Source: Populus alba (taxonomy: Eukaryota > Streptophyta > Magnoliopsida > Malpighiales > Salicaceae). Taken from it: 64,000 bases of DNA. The notes beneath the pieces are model-generated. The model searched no databases. It was given only the letters and a program-made list of their open reading frames with translations, and was not told the origin of the DNA. Of the stretch, positions 21,347-32,689 are shown one piece after another. The stretch spans positions 1,000,392 through 1,064,391 of the forward strand of contig NC_133297.1 in the NCBI RefSeq assembly GCF_005239225.2. Direction: 5' to 3'. Made by a program: the position numbers and the translations under genes. Within the stretch, counting starts at the first letter, position 1. Each line of letters starts with the position of its first letter.

Positions 21347-24102
21347 ATGGGAAATTGTCAAGCAGCAGAAGCAGCAACTGTAGTTATACAACTTCCAGGA
21401 AACAAGATCGAGAGGATTTACTGGCCTGCTAGTGCTCATGAAATCATGAGCTCCAATCCAGGTCACTACGTGGGACTTGTTGTAACATCACCAACAATGA
21501 GGACAGAAAATGGGTTGCCATTGAAACAGCTCAAGCTTCTTAGAGCTGACGTACTTTGCTCATTGGTCATGTTTATCGACTTGTCAGTTTTGAAGGTACA
21601 CTTTTTTAAATTATTCATTCTTAAGTAACTAATTTGGAATTAATGTTAATTAAACTTTTAATTTCTTTTCTATCCAGACGTGTTAAAAGAGTTTGCTGCA
21701 AAAAAAAAAATGTGTTAAATTGGGAAGGCTGTTGAAAGAGAGTGGAGGGCTTGGAGTAGAGATGAAGAGGAAGAACTCATCTGGTTGGCTGAGCCCTAAT
21801 CCCAGCCCGTTATCTAATCCTGACAACTCCAATTCCATTACGGTAAATGATCATTAGCATGTATTTTAACCAGTTTTTATCCAAGAATCAATGATAAATT
21901 AATTAATGAAATTGGATTGTCGTATTGATACTGATAGTGGGATATTATGAAGAAAATAATGTTAAGCTAAATCAGAAGCTAGGTATTTTCCACCGCTGGC
22001 TTGATTCGCCTATATCTTGGCAAAGATTGACCACTGGGACCCTGCCGTCCCAGTGCGGGTCAATTAAGATTGATAGCAACATTTTCTTTGAAAAATAAAA
22101 ATAAGGCATCCTGCTCATCTAGCTGCTTTTTCTTTGGGCAAGTTTATACAGTACTTGCATTCAAACTTATAATACTTGACCCAGATACAGCCCGGTATTA
22201 GTTCGCAGGGGAGTTGATCTAGAAAAAAACTTGAGTTTTTTCATTGATTTGACCTAAGGCTATGTTTGTTTTCTGGAAAGTCGTTTCTGAAAAATCACTT
22301 TCAAAATTTTCTTGTGTTTGTTTGTCATTAAAAAAGTTTGTCAATGAAAAATACTTTCTAGTCAACAGAAAACACTTTTCGGTCAATGAAAAACACTTTC
22401 TAGTCAACGGAAAACACTTTCCGGTCAATGAAAAATATTTTTCAGTGAAAGAAAAATTTGGCTTAGTTTCCAGGAAAGTGTTTTCCGGAGCTGTCTTTGT
22501 TTTCCGAAAAATGGTTTCCGGAAAATCACTTTCCAAACTTTCTTGTGTTTGTTTGCCATTAAGAAAGTTGGTCAACGGAAAACACTTTCCATCCAAAGAA
22601 AAATTTGGCTTGGTTTTCAGGAAAGTGTTTTCTTGAAAAATTTGGACGGAAAACAATTTCTGGAAGTTGTGAAAAATTTAGAAATGTCATTATTTGCTGA
22701 TTATATCAAATTTGATCCTCAAACTTTTGATTGCTATATATATTTTGTTTTAAATATTTATTTTTCAATTTCATCTCTTAAAATTTAATTTTTATATTAA
22801 CTTTGGTCCTTATTTTTATAATTGCTATTTGCCTTTTCCTTATCATTTTTTTATTGAAATTTTTTATCTATCAAATTTGGTCCTCATTCTTTTGATTGTT
22901 ACTTATTTTATTTAAAATAATTTATGAAATGTTGATTATTATTATTTTAATTTCTTCATTTTTTTTTAATTTTTTAGATTTGATCTCTATTATTTTGATT
23001 ATTATTTATTTTATTTGAGATAATTTCAAATTATATATATATTTTGATTATTATTCTCATTCAACTTTTTAATTTGTAAGATTTGTTTCTCGTTATTTTA
23101 ATAAACTTGAGAAAAATAAAATATTAATAAGTTATTTTTCATGACATAACCAAACACTGAAAAATGTTTTCCAACTTATTTTTCATTACATTACTAAACA
23201 TCGGAAAATACTTTCCCAGAATTCACTTTCCAAAAAGAAACTACTTTCCAGCAAACAAACGGGGTCTAAATCAAGTTTTGGTTTGATAGGTAATCGAGAT
23301 GACACGCTAGATCAGGTCAGAAGAGTACTTATTTTTGCATTAATTTGATTTTTTTTTAATTGTAGAAAGGAAATAATTGGATAGTATGAGATTGAAAAAT
23401 AAAAACAAACTGAACTTCAGTTTGCTTAGCAAGAAAAGGAAAGCCTTTACAGTTAATTCTATCTCTTGAAATTGTTGTTTTTCATTGTTTATGTCCTGTA
23501 ATTGCAGAGAAGTGCAGCCTTCTTTCAGTACATTGTTTTGGTCTAAATTTGAAATTTACTCCTTCACTTTTCAATGATTTATTTGTTTGCATAATTGAAT
23601 CATCATCTCAATTTATTAACTAACCACGATGATAAATTGGAGCGTCTAAAGTATATTTTACAGGCAAGTGCAGGTAGCTAGCAGTCATTGGTCATGGGGT
23701 CTTGTCATATTTTTTTTTTTTTTTTTTTGGTCTTGTCATATTTGCCCCCTTCGCAAAGTGACAAAGTTAGTGTGTACCCACAAATCAAAAGTTGCGCGAT
23801 TTCTTTTCCAGGGTAGCCTTCTTTATCTCAAAGAAATTAATTGTGAATGCCTACGAGAAAAGAAGAAATCAACAGTGAAATGAATAGTGCAAGTGTGTAA
23901 ATCTGAATTGTTATTGTCTCATGGTGCGTGCCTATTGTGTTTCTTTTTTATCTTTTTGCAGGTGGAGCCGGAGGTTATCCGACTGGGAAGCAATGGTGGC
24001 GGTACAAGCAGCAGCAGCAGAGGAGTGTGGAGGCATTATGGTGATGCTGGTGGTGGGGCATGGAAACCAGCCTTGCAGATTATTGCAGGAATTGGAACTT
24101 GA
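21347..24102 (+). pseudogene. DUF4228/PADRE-domain gene with two frameshifts
   Basis: Three exons: 21347-21595, 21678-21842 and 23962-24102. The start MGNCQAAEAATVVIQLPGNK and the end WKPALQIIAGIGT are typical of plant DUF4228 (PADRE) proteins, small stress- and pathogen-responsive proteins of unknown biochemistry; MGNC suggests N-myristoylation. Near 21552 one base is missing: the frame of TLLIGHVYRLVSFE is open only after a shift. In exon 2 an 11-A run after GCTGC has one A too many for AAKKKCVKLGRLLKESGG. As read, translation stops just after the first splice junction (ACG TGT TAA), at about 85 residues. All splice sites look normal. It is either a recent pseudogene or two assembly errors; one error is in a homopolymer. 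Confidence 0.75.
22258..23266. mobile_element. Tourist-like element in intron 2 of the PADRE gene, 1,009 bp
   Basis: The left end is GGCTATGTTTGTTTTCTGG and the right end, on the other strand, GACCCCGTTTGTTTGCTGG; the target duplication is TAA (22255-22257, 23267-23269). The left third (22330-22640) repeats a short unit around GTCAACGGAAAACACTTTCC six or more times. Open frames across it on both strands are products of this repeat, not genes. Confidence 0.72.
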
Positions 24103-25202
24103 AAAGCACTACCACCTCCACTATCTTTCACACAAAACCCTCTTCGGCGCTGCCTTCCATTCCCTTCTCTTCCACGAACAACAATAAAACAACAGGAACA
24201 TCAACAGCACATTGAATCGGTTTCCACTACGTGTCTCGGTTACTAGATATATTCCCTTTCCTCAAGTGTAATTAGTTAATTATTCGTTCGAGTCCACTGT
24301 TTGTTCCATGTTATCATGCTTGCTAGCTTCACTAGTTTACGTTATTTTTGTTTTTATTTTGTTCGATTGCTGAGAGATAACTAGCACATCAATTAAAATT
24401 AAGTTTTTTTGGATGATTTAATGCATCATCTTGTCATCAACTTAGTGCATTTAGATAAATTTAATAAGTTTTTTTTAATGCATTTCAAAGATTTGAATTC
24501 AAGAAATCAAGGAAACATAATTCCTTGGCCATTAACTAATTTTTTCGAGTTACACCATTTTGATAATGCATACTACCTCAACAGATCATGCCAGACTTTA
24601 GAAGAATTTAATAAATTTTTGTGACTAGGTTAAATGATTTGTTTTATGAGAATTTAATGTATAATACTAATTTAAAAAACACAGCCTTTATATATGTTTG
24701 TGTATTAATTTAAACATATTTTATATATTTAAATGAATTTAATAAATACTCCTTGATTTTAAAATTTAAACTTAAAAATCAAGAAAATAAAACATATTTA
24801 AAAGATTGTCATTTTAACACATTTATTTTTATTTTCTAGATCCATATCTGTGAATTTTTGTGCCATAAGGAGCTTTACCAAAAAAGTTTTTTTTTTAAAG
24901 CAAATCCAAATTACTATTTGCAACAAAATGCCGTGTACATGTAAGACAATAAAAATAAATCTACTCCTATTAACATTAAAGAAAACATTAGACATGATTT
25001 AAGAAAAGAATCAAAAACCAAAAAATAAAAAGATAATACTATATATCTATGGAATTACGATTTGAAAATACCTTAATAAAAACAACAAGTTTTAACTGAG
25101 TTTTTTTCTAAGTTAATCAAGTTGTGGTTAATTTATATTTTTAATTGAATTATAACAAGTTTTTTTATATAGATACAAAACCTGGCTAGAGCTATATTCT
25201 AA
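24103..25202. other. Intergenic DNA after the PADRE gene
   Basis: AT-rich sequence with no recognised gene. Short open frames (for example 24409-24624) have no protein signature. It ends at the TAA duplication of the next Tourist-like element. Confidence 0.5.
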
Positions 25203-26299
25203 GGCCATGTTTGTTTCCCGGAAAGTAGTTTTTGGAAAATCATTTTCCAAACTTTCCTGTGTTTGTTTGTCATTAGAAAAGTTGGTCAACGGAAAACACT
25301 TTCTAGTCAACGGAAAATACTTTCCGGTCAACGGAAAATACTTTCTAGTCAATTTCAGTCAAAGAAAAATTTGACTTGGTTTTCAAGAAAGTGTTTTCCC
25401 TTTAGCTGTGTTTGTTTTCCGGAAAGTGGTTTCCGGGAAATCACTTTCCAAACTTTCTTGTGTTTGTTTGCCAGTAGGAAAGTTGGTCAATGGAAAACAC
25501 TTTCCAGTAAAAGGAAAATTTGGCTTGGTTTTCAGGAAAGTGTTTTCCTGAAAAATTTGGAGGGAAAACACTTTCCGGAAGTTGTGAAAAAATTAGAAAT
25601 GTTATTATTTGTTGATTATATTAAATTTAATCCTCAAACTTTTGATTGGTATATATATTTTGTTTTGAATATTTATTTTTCAATTTCATCTCTTAAAATT
25701 TTATTTTTATATTAACTTTGGTCCTTATTTTTATAATTGCTATTTACTTTTTCCTTATCATATTTTTATTTAAAAAAATTTATCTATCAAATTTGGTCCT
25801 CATTCTTTTTGATTGTTACTTATTTTATTTGAAATAATTTATGAAATGTTGATTAATATTATTTTAATTTCTTCATCTTTCATTTTTTTAAAAAAATTTT
25901 AGATTTGATCTCTATTATTTTGATTATTATTTATTTTTATTTGAGATAATTTATGAAATTATATATATTTTTTTCAATTTCATTCTCATTCAACTTTTTA
26001 ATTTGTAAGATTTGTTCCCCATTATTTTAATAAGGTATGTATGAATATAGGATATAATAAAAAAAAATTCATCATTATAAATACTTTTTAGATTTCATTT
26101 TTTTTATTGTAAGTGATTAAATATTTTATATATATTAGATAAACTTGAAAAAAAAATTAATTCATTAATAAATTATTTTCCAGTTCATTTTTCATAACAC
26201 CGTCAAACATCAAAAAATACTTTTCTGAAATTCACTTTTCAAGAATTCACCATAATTTACTTTAAAAAAAGAATCACTTTCCGATAAATAAATGGAGCC
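25203..26299. mobile_element. Tourist-like element, 1,097 bp
   Basis: The left end is GGCCATGTTTGTTTCCCGG and the right end, on the other strand, GGCTCCATTTATTTATCGG; TAA duplications lie at 25200-25202 and 26300-26302. The interior is closely related to the element at 22258-23266, including the GGAAAACACTTTCC repeat zone and the AT-rich tail with TTTGGTCCTCATTCTTTT. No transposase. Confidence 0.74.
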
Positions 26300-26302
26300 T
26301 AA

Positions 26303-28030
26303 ATTTATTTGGTCCCCAGTCAACTAGCTCTAGCTATACTGGTCCGATAGCACAAACCTACAGCTCAGTACTTCAGGTCAGACAAATGGTGAATGCTATG
26401 CTGCTTGGCAGGAGACCATTCGACGTCAGCACCTATTTCCATCTCGCCTTCCATTGTAATCACTCGCTCTTGTATTCTGACCGAATTGGATTTTGGTGGT
26501 GTTCTATTTCTTCTGTGAAGAGAAGATGAAAATTTATTTAGCAATTTAATGTGAACTTATAATTTTTTTTATTAAAAAAATTCTTTTATTAAAATGAAAA
26601 AAACTAAAACAAAAGGGAGATTAAGGGTATAACAAAACATATTTTACTATTAACTATAATATTGTGGTTACTACTTTACCTTTTCAAATATCAATAGTTT
26701 TGGCATTAAGATATTTTGATCTTTTTTATAAAGTTCATTGGTCATTATCAAATTAATTAAGATGAAATTATTATTTTTTTTAAATGGAAAAAAATTACTA
26801 ATTTACCCTCAAATGCAAAAAAAAATAAAGCTAACATATAAGAGCTTTTTAGTATTTTTTACATTTTTAAGCATAGTAAAATAAATCAATTGCCTTTAAA
26901 AACAAAATTTTTAAAGCTTGTATCCATAGTTTTTTGTCTTTTCACCATGAATTTTTTTTGTCGTTATTAAGTTATAGTTGAGAGCAATTTAATATTTTAA
27001 TAAATATTAAATATTATTAAAATTAAAAAATAATTAGCACATACAGTACAAAAATTGACATATGATGAAGGGGAATGCAATGTCTTACAATGGATAAAAA
27101 TATCACTCTACCTTTTTGTTGGGAATCGTCTGGCATCTTCTTCCTAGTACTGATGTAGCCTGTGGCGATAATGATAAGATGGATTGTCGTCAATATGGCT
27201 TTTTTTTTCTCTCTCTTCAAAACAAGGCTAACCATTCAAAATTTTAGTTATTGATATTTTAACTTTGATTTTTATTTTTTTGATTTATAATTTTTGTTCT
27301 TGATCATTTTATAAAACTCTTATTTGTTTTACAATCTCAATTGTCGTGTTTTTTTCTTCAATTTAGTCTATGTTTTTTTTTCTTGATCTTTTTATACAAA
27401 TTTGATTTCTTTGCAATTTTATTTTTTAATCCAAATTTATGATATATAAATTGCTATTTTTTATTTTGAATTCTTTTGTATAATTTTTTTTTTAGTTTTG
27501 TCATTTAACATTTAATTTATTAATGATTATACTTCATAATTTTTCTATGTATAATGCTTTCAATTTAATAATTTAGATTACGAGTTTGAAAAGTTAACAT
27601 GGACTAATATTATTTTTATTTTTTTAATTTTATCATTTAATATTTTTTTCAAGAAAATATAATTAACTTTATAGTTTTTTTTTAAATATTTTTATCAAAT
27701 TATCTTCACATCATGAACTTGAATTCATGAGTTTTCTAATTACTTCCTTAATATATCCTCCACATCTATGAAATATCACAAAACCCTTAATATATCCAAA
27801 ATACTTTTATTATTTTTGAAACTATACTTCCTTGATCCCACCCATTATTTGCAAGGACAGATAATCATCTTCCACTTAGGAAAAAACAAAGAAAAGAAAA
27901 AAGCTTGAGCTTGAACTTGACTCACTGAAATAGCGAAAATACCCTCCTCCTCATTGCTTTCCCCAAACCCAGAACTCAGACGCCAATGGATACTACAAAA
28001 CCCTATGTGACCTCCGTTTCTATCTTCTCC
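26303..28030. other. AT-rich intergenic region
   Basis: No gene is supported. Apart from a short less AT-rich patch near 26330-26470 with no recognisable protein, this is T-rich and A-rich DNA. Confidence 0.5.
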
Positions 28031-28100
28031 GTTCTCCTCTTTTTCTATATATAGTTATTTGCCCCGCCTTCCCTTCCCCTTCAACTCTCTTTAGGTACCC
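28031..28100 (+). promoter_or_regulatory. TATA box and leader of the unrecognised gene
   Basis: CTATATATAG at about 28044-28053 is followed about 30 bp on by a C/T-rich leader (CCTTCCCTTCCCCTTCAACTC). A donor-like CTTTAG|GTACCC lies near 28093, and an acceptor-like TTGTAG|GTATTGG near 28227 suggests a leader intron. The arrangement is that of an ordinary plant promoter. Confidence 0.5.
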
Positions 28101-28273
28101 TACTCTCTCCTTGCTTAATTTTCCCCCTTAAAGTCTAAGAAATTTGATATTTAAATACAGTAATTATCAGAACTATTAATATATTTTTTAAAAGATTTGT
28201 ACTTTTAGTTTCTTGGGGTCTTGTAGGTATTGGTGAGAGTAGTAAAGTGCAAATATCTCCTAGCTTGAGAGTT

Positions 28274-28975
28274 ATGAACTCAAAGCCAGGGACTTTGGTG
28301 CTTTGCGAAAGAATTTATATCAGTGGGTTGCCGAGGCTTAAACACTTGAACAAGTTTTCCCATTCTTTGAAGCTCAAACTCTCACCTTCTAACTCCAGTT
28401 TTCGCAGACCCCATGTTAAGGTATGTTTTCACAAGTGAGTTTTTCTTTTACGAAAATGGCAATGCTTTTGACTGCCTTTTCTTACCTAGGCATTAGGAAC
28501 TAGCTTTTGAACTGGAAATTTAAGAGCCATTGATGTATTTTCTTTGCCGGAACGCGTCTCGTGCGATAGGGATGTGTCCGCAGGAAATGTGGGAGAAGAT
28601 TGATAAGGGTGGTTCGTGGGTTCGATCCATGTCACCTTTTGACCGCAAGTTGTTAGATATAAGAATGGCTGGTGTATCCTCAGAAACCCTTGAGCTGTTG
28701 ATTGAAGAGGGTTGGTTTTACCATTTCTGTTCTACCTGTTGTTTTCAGGAGTAACATGTCAGGTTTATGGTACTTCATTTTTATGTTAGCAATTTGTTTT
28801 GCTATTGTTCTGCAATTTTCTTGTATCGTCTGATATTCTTAATCTTGCGTGTCATTATGCCGAGCGTTGCATCCACTTTGAGCAGGCCTTTGGTATTTTA
28901 CTACAGCAGTACCTTGGCGATTGGGATCAACCTTGTAATACTTGTGGTTCTTTTTCAGGTAATGTGGTTATAAAG
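28274..28975 (+). pseudogene. Unrecognised gene fragment, possible plastid leader
   Basis: Exon 1 (28274-28420) starts at ATG with a Ser/Lys/Arg-rich, acid-poor leader (LKLKLSPSNSSFRRPHVK), compatible with organelle targeting, and ends at AAG|GTATGT. A second coding patch (about 28548-28710) reads NASRAIGMCPQEMWEKIDKG, then GSWVRSMSPFDRKLLDIRMA and GVSSETLELLIEEG. Its acceptor is odd: TTTGCCGG stands where TTTGCAGG would be expected. A third patch (about 28840-28965) reads CHYAERCIHFEQAFGILLQQ, then YLGDWDQPCNTCGSFSG, with two Cys-X2-Cys-like cysteines. I do not recognise the family. The downstream part of the gene is not seen, so it is treated as a fragment. Confidence 0.5.
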
Positions 28976-30731
28976 CCTTCGTTCTTGAAATTGTGAATTG
29001 TGATCGTATCAGTTAGCCATCCCTGTTCCTTGTTTTTCTTAATATTTGTTGAACGTGTAAATGAATCCTTGGAGTCAAAATGCATTCCAATAGGCATCGC
29101 TAATACATTCTAGTTGTTCCTTCATATGTTCATTTCTTTTTTGTGTTATTTGCTTCTTCTTGTTGTTAGTTCAAATTGGTATCCTAATTATTAGTGCCAC
29201 TCTAAATGATTTGGAGAAGAAAGTGTGAATCACTTCAATTGGATCTCTTGTACAACACTGATGTTCTGTGAGCCTATTCTTGTCATCATTGGTATAAGGT
29301 TATTATTTATAGAAGAATTGAATTGCTGACAGGGGATGGAGCTTCTGCCAACAGGTCAAAAGAGCTCGCTTTCAATTTTCATGTACTCATTCCTTGTGTG
29401 TATTGACTTCTCATTTCACGTTTAGTTTTGTATTCACCATCAAAAGAAGGTTCATTTTTATTTTATGATCATTGTTGTTCAGGTTGGTTTGGGAACTTTT
29501 CTCTTTCGTTACTTGCCAGGATTGTTGCATTCAATACTCATGGAGATGGGAATAAGCAAAGACATGCATTATCCTGTATGTAAGTTATAAGTATTATGAT
29601 ATTGGGCTTGTATCTCTGTTCTAGAGAAGATTATGGTTCTCCTTTGCTTTCGTAAACTAGTTAACATTTAGGCTCTGTGCATTTTTCAAGTCTGAAGCTG
29701 TAAACTTTGTTACAAAAAAAGCAGTTGTTTCCTGGATGCAAGCAAGGGTCCTTATGTTTATAGATCACATATGTAAGGCTACCCTAGTTTTCTCTGGTGA
29801 CATGTTTCCATAGAAGCACTCAAACTAAGGGTCCTTATGTTTATAGATCACACATGTAAGGTTGAAATTGCTATGATGGTAGTTGAAAGTTTAAATTAAT
29901 ACCCGTTCTTGTTTAGGCTTGCTTCTAAGGAGCTGATATTTCATCATGGAACAACTTTATAGAGTTATTGCATCTGTTTGATGCTCTCAATCACTACAAA
30001 ATGCTTAGCCAATCTGTGGCTAATGGTTTTAATCCATGGGCCAAACACCTTCACGCAGTTGACTGTAGATTACATTTTTCAAGCAACTGAAAAAGCTATT
30101 GATCATGTTCTTGTTGGTTTCATTATCCTCTGCTGACACTGCCCAGCTTCATGCCTGTGCTGGCAGACAAGGTTCTACTGCTCTTAGATATTCTTTGTTG
30201 GATACTATCTTAATCTTGTTAGTATCTGTGAAAACTCAAACTTTCACCTATGAGAACCCTAGTTTCTTGTTAGTGATGTGCTTCTTTGCCAAACTTGTTA
30301 GAGTATCTAGTTCTTTTATGGACATGCATGTACCATGCTACTAAGAGGGCGTTTGAGAGTGTGTTAGTAGTTGCTTTTCAAAGTACTTTTCATCTAAAAA
30401 TGTATCAAAATAATGCTTTATTATTATTATTATTATTTTAAAATTATTTTTGACATCAGTATATCAAAACAATTTGAAAACATTAAAAAAAAAAAAATTA
30501 AATTTTTGTGGAACGTGGTTTGCATTGCGTTCCCAAATGGTGTCTTAGTGATTACACACTTGTCAACTTCTAGTGCTTACATCTTTGTCTACACCATGTT
30601 AGAGGAGTCTCTTTTGAAGTGCGAGTATGTACCTGCAATGAGTTAAATTGACAATATATGACCAGTGAAGACAAAAACTGTACCACCTTGCATCAGACCC
30701 ATCTTTTATCTATTGTATGTTGCTCTTACAG
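28976..30731. other. Degenerate stretch between two gene fragments
   Basis: No readable exon. A direct repeat, GGGTCCTTATGTTTATAGAT, occurs near 29745 and 29827. A MITE lies at 30345-30545 (listed). Upstream exons of the helicase pseudogene may be decayed beyond recognition here. Confidence 0.45.
30345..30545. mobile_element. MITE of the GTTTGGGAGTGTGG family
   Basis: A short element starts GAGGGCGTTTGAGAGTGTG and ends in TTCCCAAATGGTGTCT, so its ends are inverted. The centre has AAAATTATTTTTGACATCAG and ATCAAAACAATTTGAAAAC, shared with copies at 51943-52155 and 61053-61259. No coding capacity. The superfamily is not clear from the ends. Confidence 0.62.
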
Positions 30732-32341
30732 GACCTGCTTGAGGACCCTGTCATTAACATGCGTGGCCATGTTTTCTGCTATCAGCGTGTCAGAATACTT
30801 GACAGGAGATGATAATACTTGCCCTGCTTCTGACTGCAAAGAACAACTTGGTTCCAATATTGTTTTCTCTGAAGCTAGTCTTAGAAGAAGAATCTCTGAC
30901 AACCTGGATGCTAGCTCCTCAAATTCCACATATGATGATACATCAATAGTCCTTCAGCATGAGTATAGTTCCTCAAAAATCAAAGCTGTTCTTGAGGTTC
31001 AATCCTATTGTAAGGTATAGAGTCCAATTTCAGGATTTAATGGTTCTAAAGGATCCTGTGCTACATCGATGGCATATTCAAACTCGTCAACTGAAGGACC
31101 AATAAAAGCAATTGTTTTCTCTCAGTGGACTAGCATGTTGGATTTGGTTGAAATTTCACTGAATCAGTATTGCATCCAGTATAGGAGGCTTGACGGGACA
31201 CTGACTTTGAGTTCAAGAGTCAGGACTGTTAAAGTTTTCAACACTGATCCCAAGGTTTGGCCCCTACCTCATGAATTCTTGAAACAATCCTAATTCCTGA
31301 AGATGTTTTTTCATTCGTTCTCAATGAAAAACATGTTAATAATCAAGGCCTCTACCTGATGAATGGAAAGTGTACTGTATCATATACATTATTTAATAAC
31401 TAGCCAAAACATGCAATACTGATCTCCTCTGTCAAATTGATGACATTGTGCATGATAATTATTGCTGATGCTTTAATCCTTGCATTACATTCAGCATCTG
31501 AATGATTGAAATTTATTGCAGGTCACTGTGATGCTGATGTCCTTAAAGGCAGGAAACCTTTGTTTGAACATGGTTGCTGCATGTCATGAATTCCTTCTGG
31601 ATCTTTGGTGGAATCCAACCACTGAGGATCAGGCTGTTGATCGAGCTCATAGAAATGCACAGATTCGTCCTGTTACAGTAACATGACTTACCATAAATCT
31701 TTAGTTTCCCATTTTGTTATCTCTTCTAAATATCATAAACCAACAACAATCCAGAAAAGCCAGAAAACCTGTCTGGGAGTTAGGAGGGATTCTGTAAATT
31801 TATCCATGTTGAGGTTGTCATGCCTTGCACAGTATAAATCCAAGAAAATTGCCTTTTGCTTTATAAATATCAAGGGAAGTGATTACAGATAAACATCATC
31901 GAGGATTAATGATACTTGCAATAAAATATGAGTACATCACATCAAGGTGGAAGGAAAGTATTGAAACGAAAAGGTTACTAGTTGATTATGGTCCTACGGA
32001 AGCAGCTTTTAGGGTTAAATTTGGAAACAGCATTACCATTCAACATTTCATCTTCAAATGGCTACTCTTTACTTGACATCCACGTTAATCTCATTAGACT
32101 TATCAAGAAGGCGACAAATTGCACTTCCAGGGTGGTAGATGGGCATAACAGTTACAAGGTGCCAGAGGCTGAAGCCTTTGTAAATGACAGAAAATTTAAC
32201 CATGGTTTTCAAAGATGATTTTCTTTGCTGGTGACCACAATTTGCAGGAAGAGGAGAAAAATGGATGCATCTGCATTTGGCGAAGATCAAAGTGGGGGTT
32301 CAGCTACTCGTCTTACTGTGGAAGATCTCAAATATCTATTT
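30732..32341 (+). pseudogene. RING/SNF2 helicase pseudogene (CHR28/FRG-like), C-terminal part
   Basis: Exon-like patches with normal borders lie at 30732-31014, 31034-31254 and from 31522, with a terminal patch at about 32246-32341. They resemble the C-terminal half of plant SNF2 helicases with an internal RING (At1g50410/At1g61140 type): RING remnant (RGHVFCYQ, EYLTGDDNTCPASDCKEQLG), helicase motif V region (IKAIVFSQWTSMLDLVE, YRRLDGTLTL), motif VI region ([20 protein letters not shown]) and tail (SAFGEDQSGGSATRLTVEDL). Damage: a two-base loss in the RING exon (GTGTCAGAATAC) with a Cys-to-Arg change, an altered motif VI (RNAQIRP instead of RIGQTRP), and a TGA at 31684-31686 in place of Arg. 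No N-terminal ATPase lobe is seen. This is a dead fragment. Confidence 0.78.
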
Positions 32342-32394
32342 ATGTTCTGGGACAACCTTCCAATAAATTCACTTTACTTCTTGCCATCTATTTC

Positions 32395-32684
32395 TGTCAA
32401 AGAACCAATTCAACCCAAAAGCTTAAGCTGTTAGGTGAGGCCCCAAGATATGATTTATATTATTCTCTAACACATCCCCTCAAGTGAAAGCCCTTTGGGC
32501 TTGAAACTTGCACAGGCCCACATTACCTTGTGCTTAATTTTATCAAATAAATGGGGATGGTGAGATTCGAACTCGTGACCGCTTGGTCATTAAAGCTCTG
32601 ATACCATGTCAAAGAACCAATTCAACCCAAAAGCTTAAGCTGTTAGGTGAGGCCCCAAGATATGATTTATATTATTCTCTAACA
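32395..32684 (-). mobile_element. TRIM (short non-coding LTR element), 290 bp
   Basis: Two 78-bp LTRs (32395-32472 and 32607-32684) are identical. Read on the minus strand they start TGTTAGAGAATAATATAAAT and end TTTGACA. Next to the upstream LTR is a primer binding site, TGGTATCAGAGC (32595-32606, minus), matching initiator-Met tRNA; next to the other is a purine tract (TTGAGGGGATG). The 5-bp duplication ATTTC flanks it (32390-32394, 32685-32689). It has no coding capacity and needs proteins from another element. Identical LTRs mean a recent insertion. Confidence 0.88.
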
Positions 32685-32689
32685 ATTTC

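Noticed and set aside
22219..22788. Open frames of up to 145 codons on both strands
   Set aside because: They are made by the short GGAAAACACTTTCC repeat inside a Tourist-like element. The same happens at 25128-25715.
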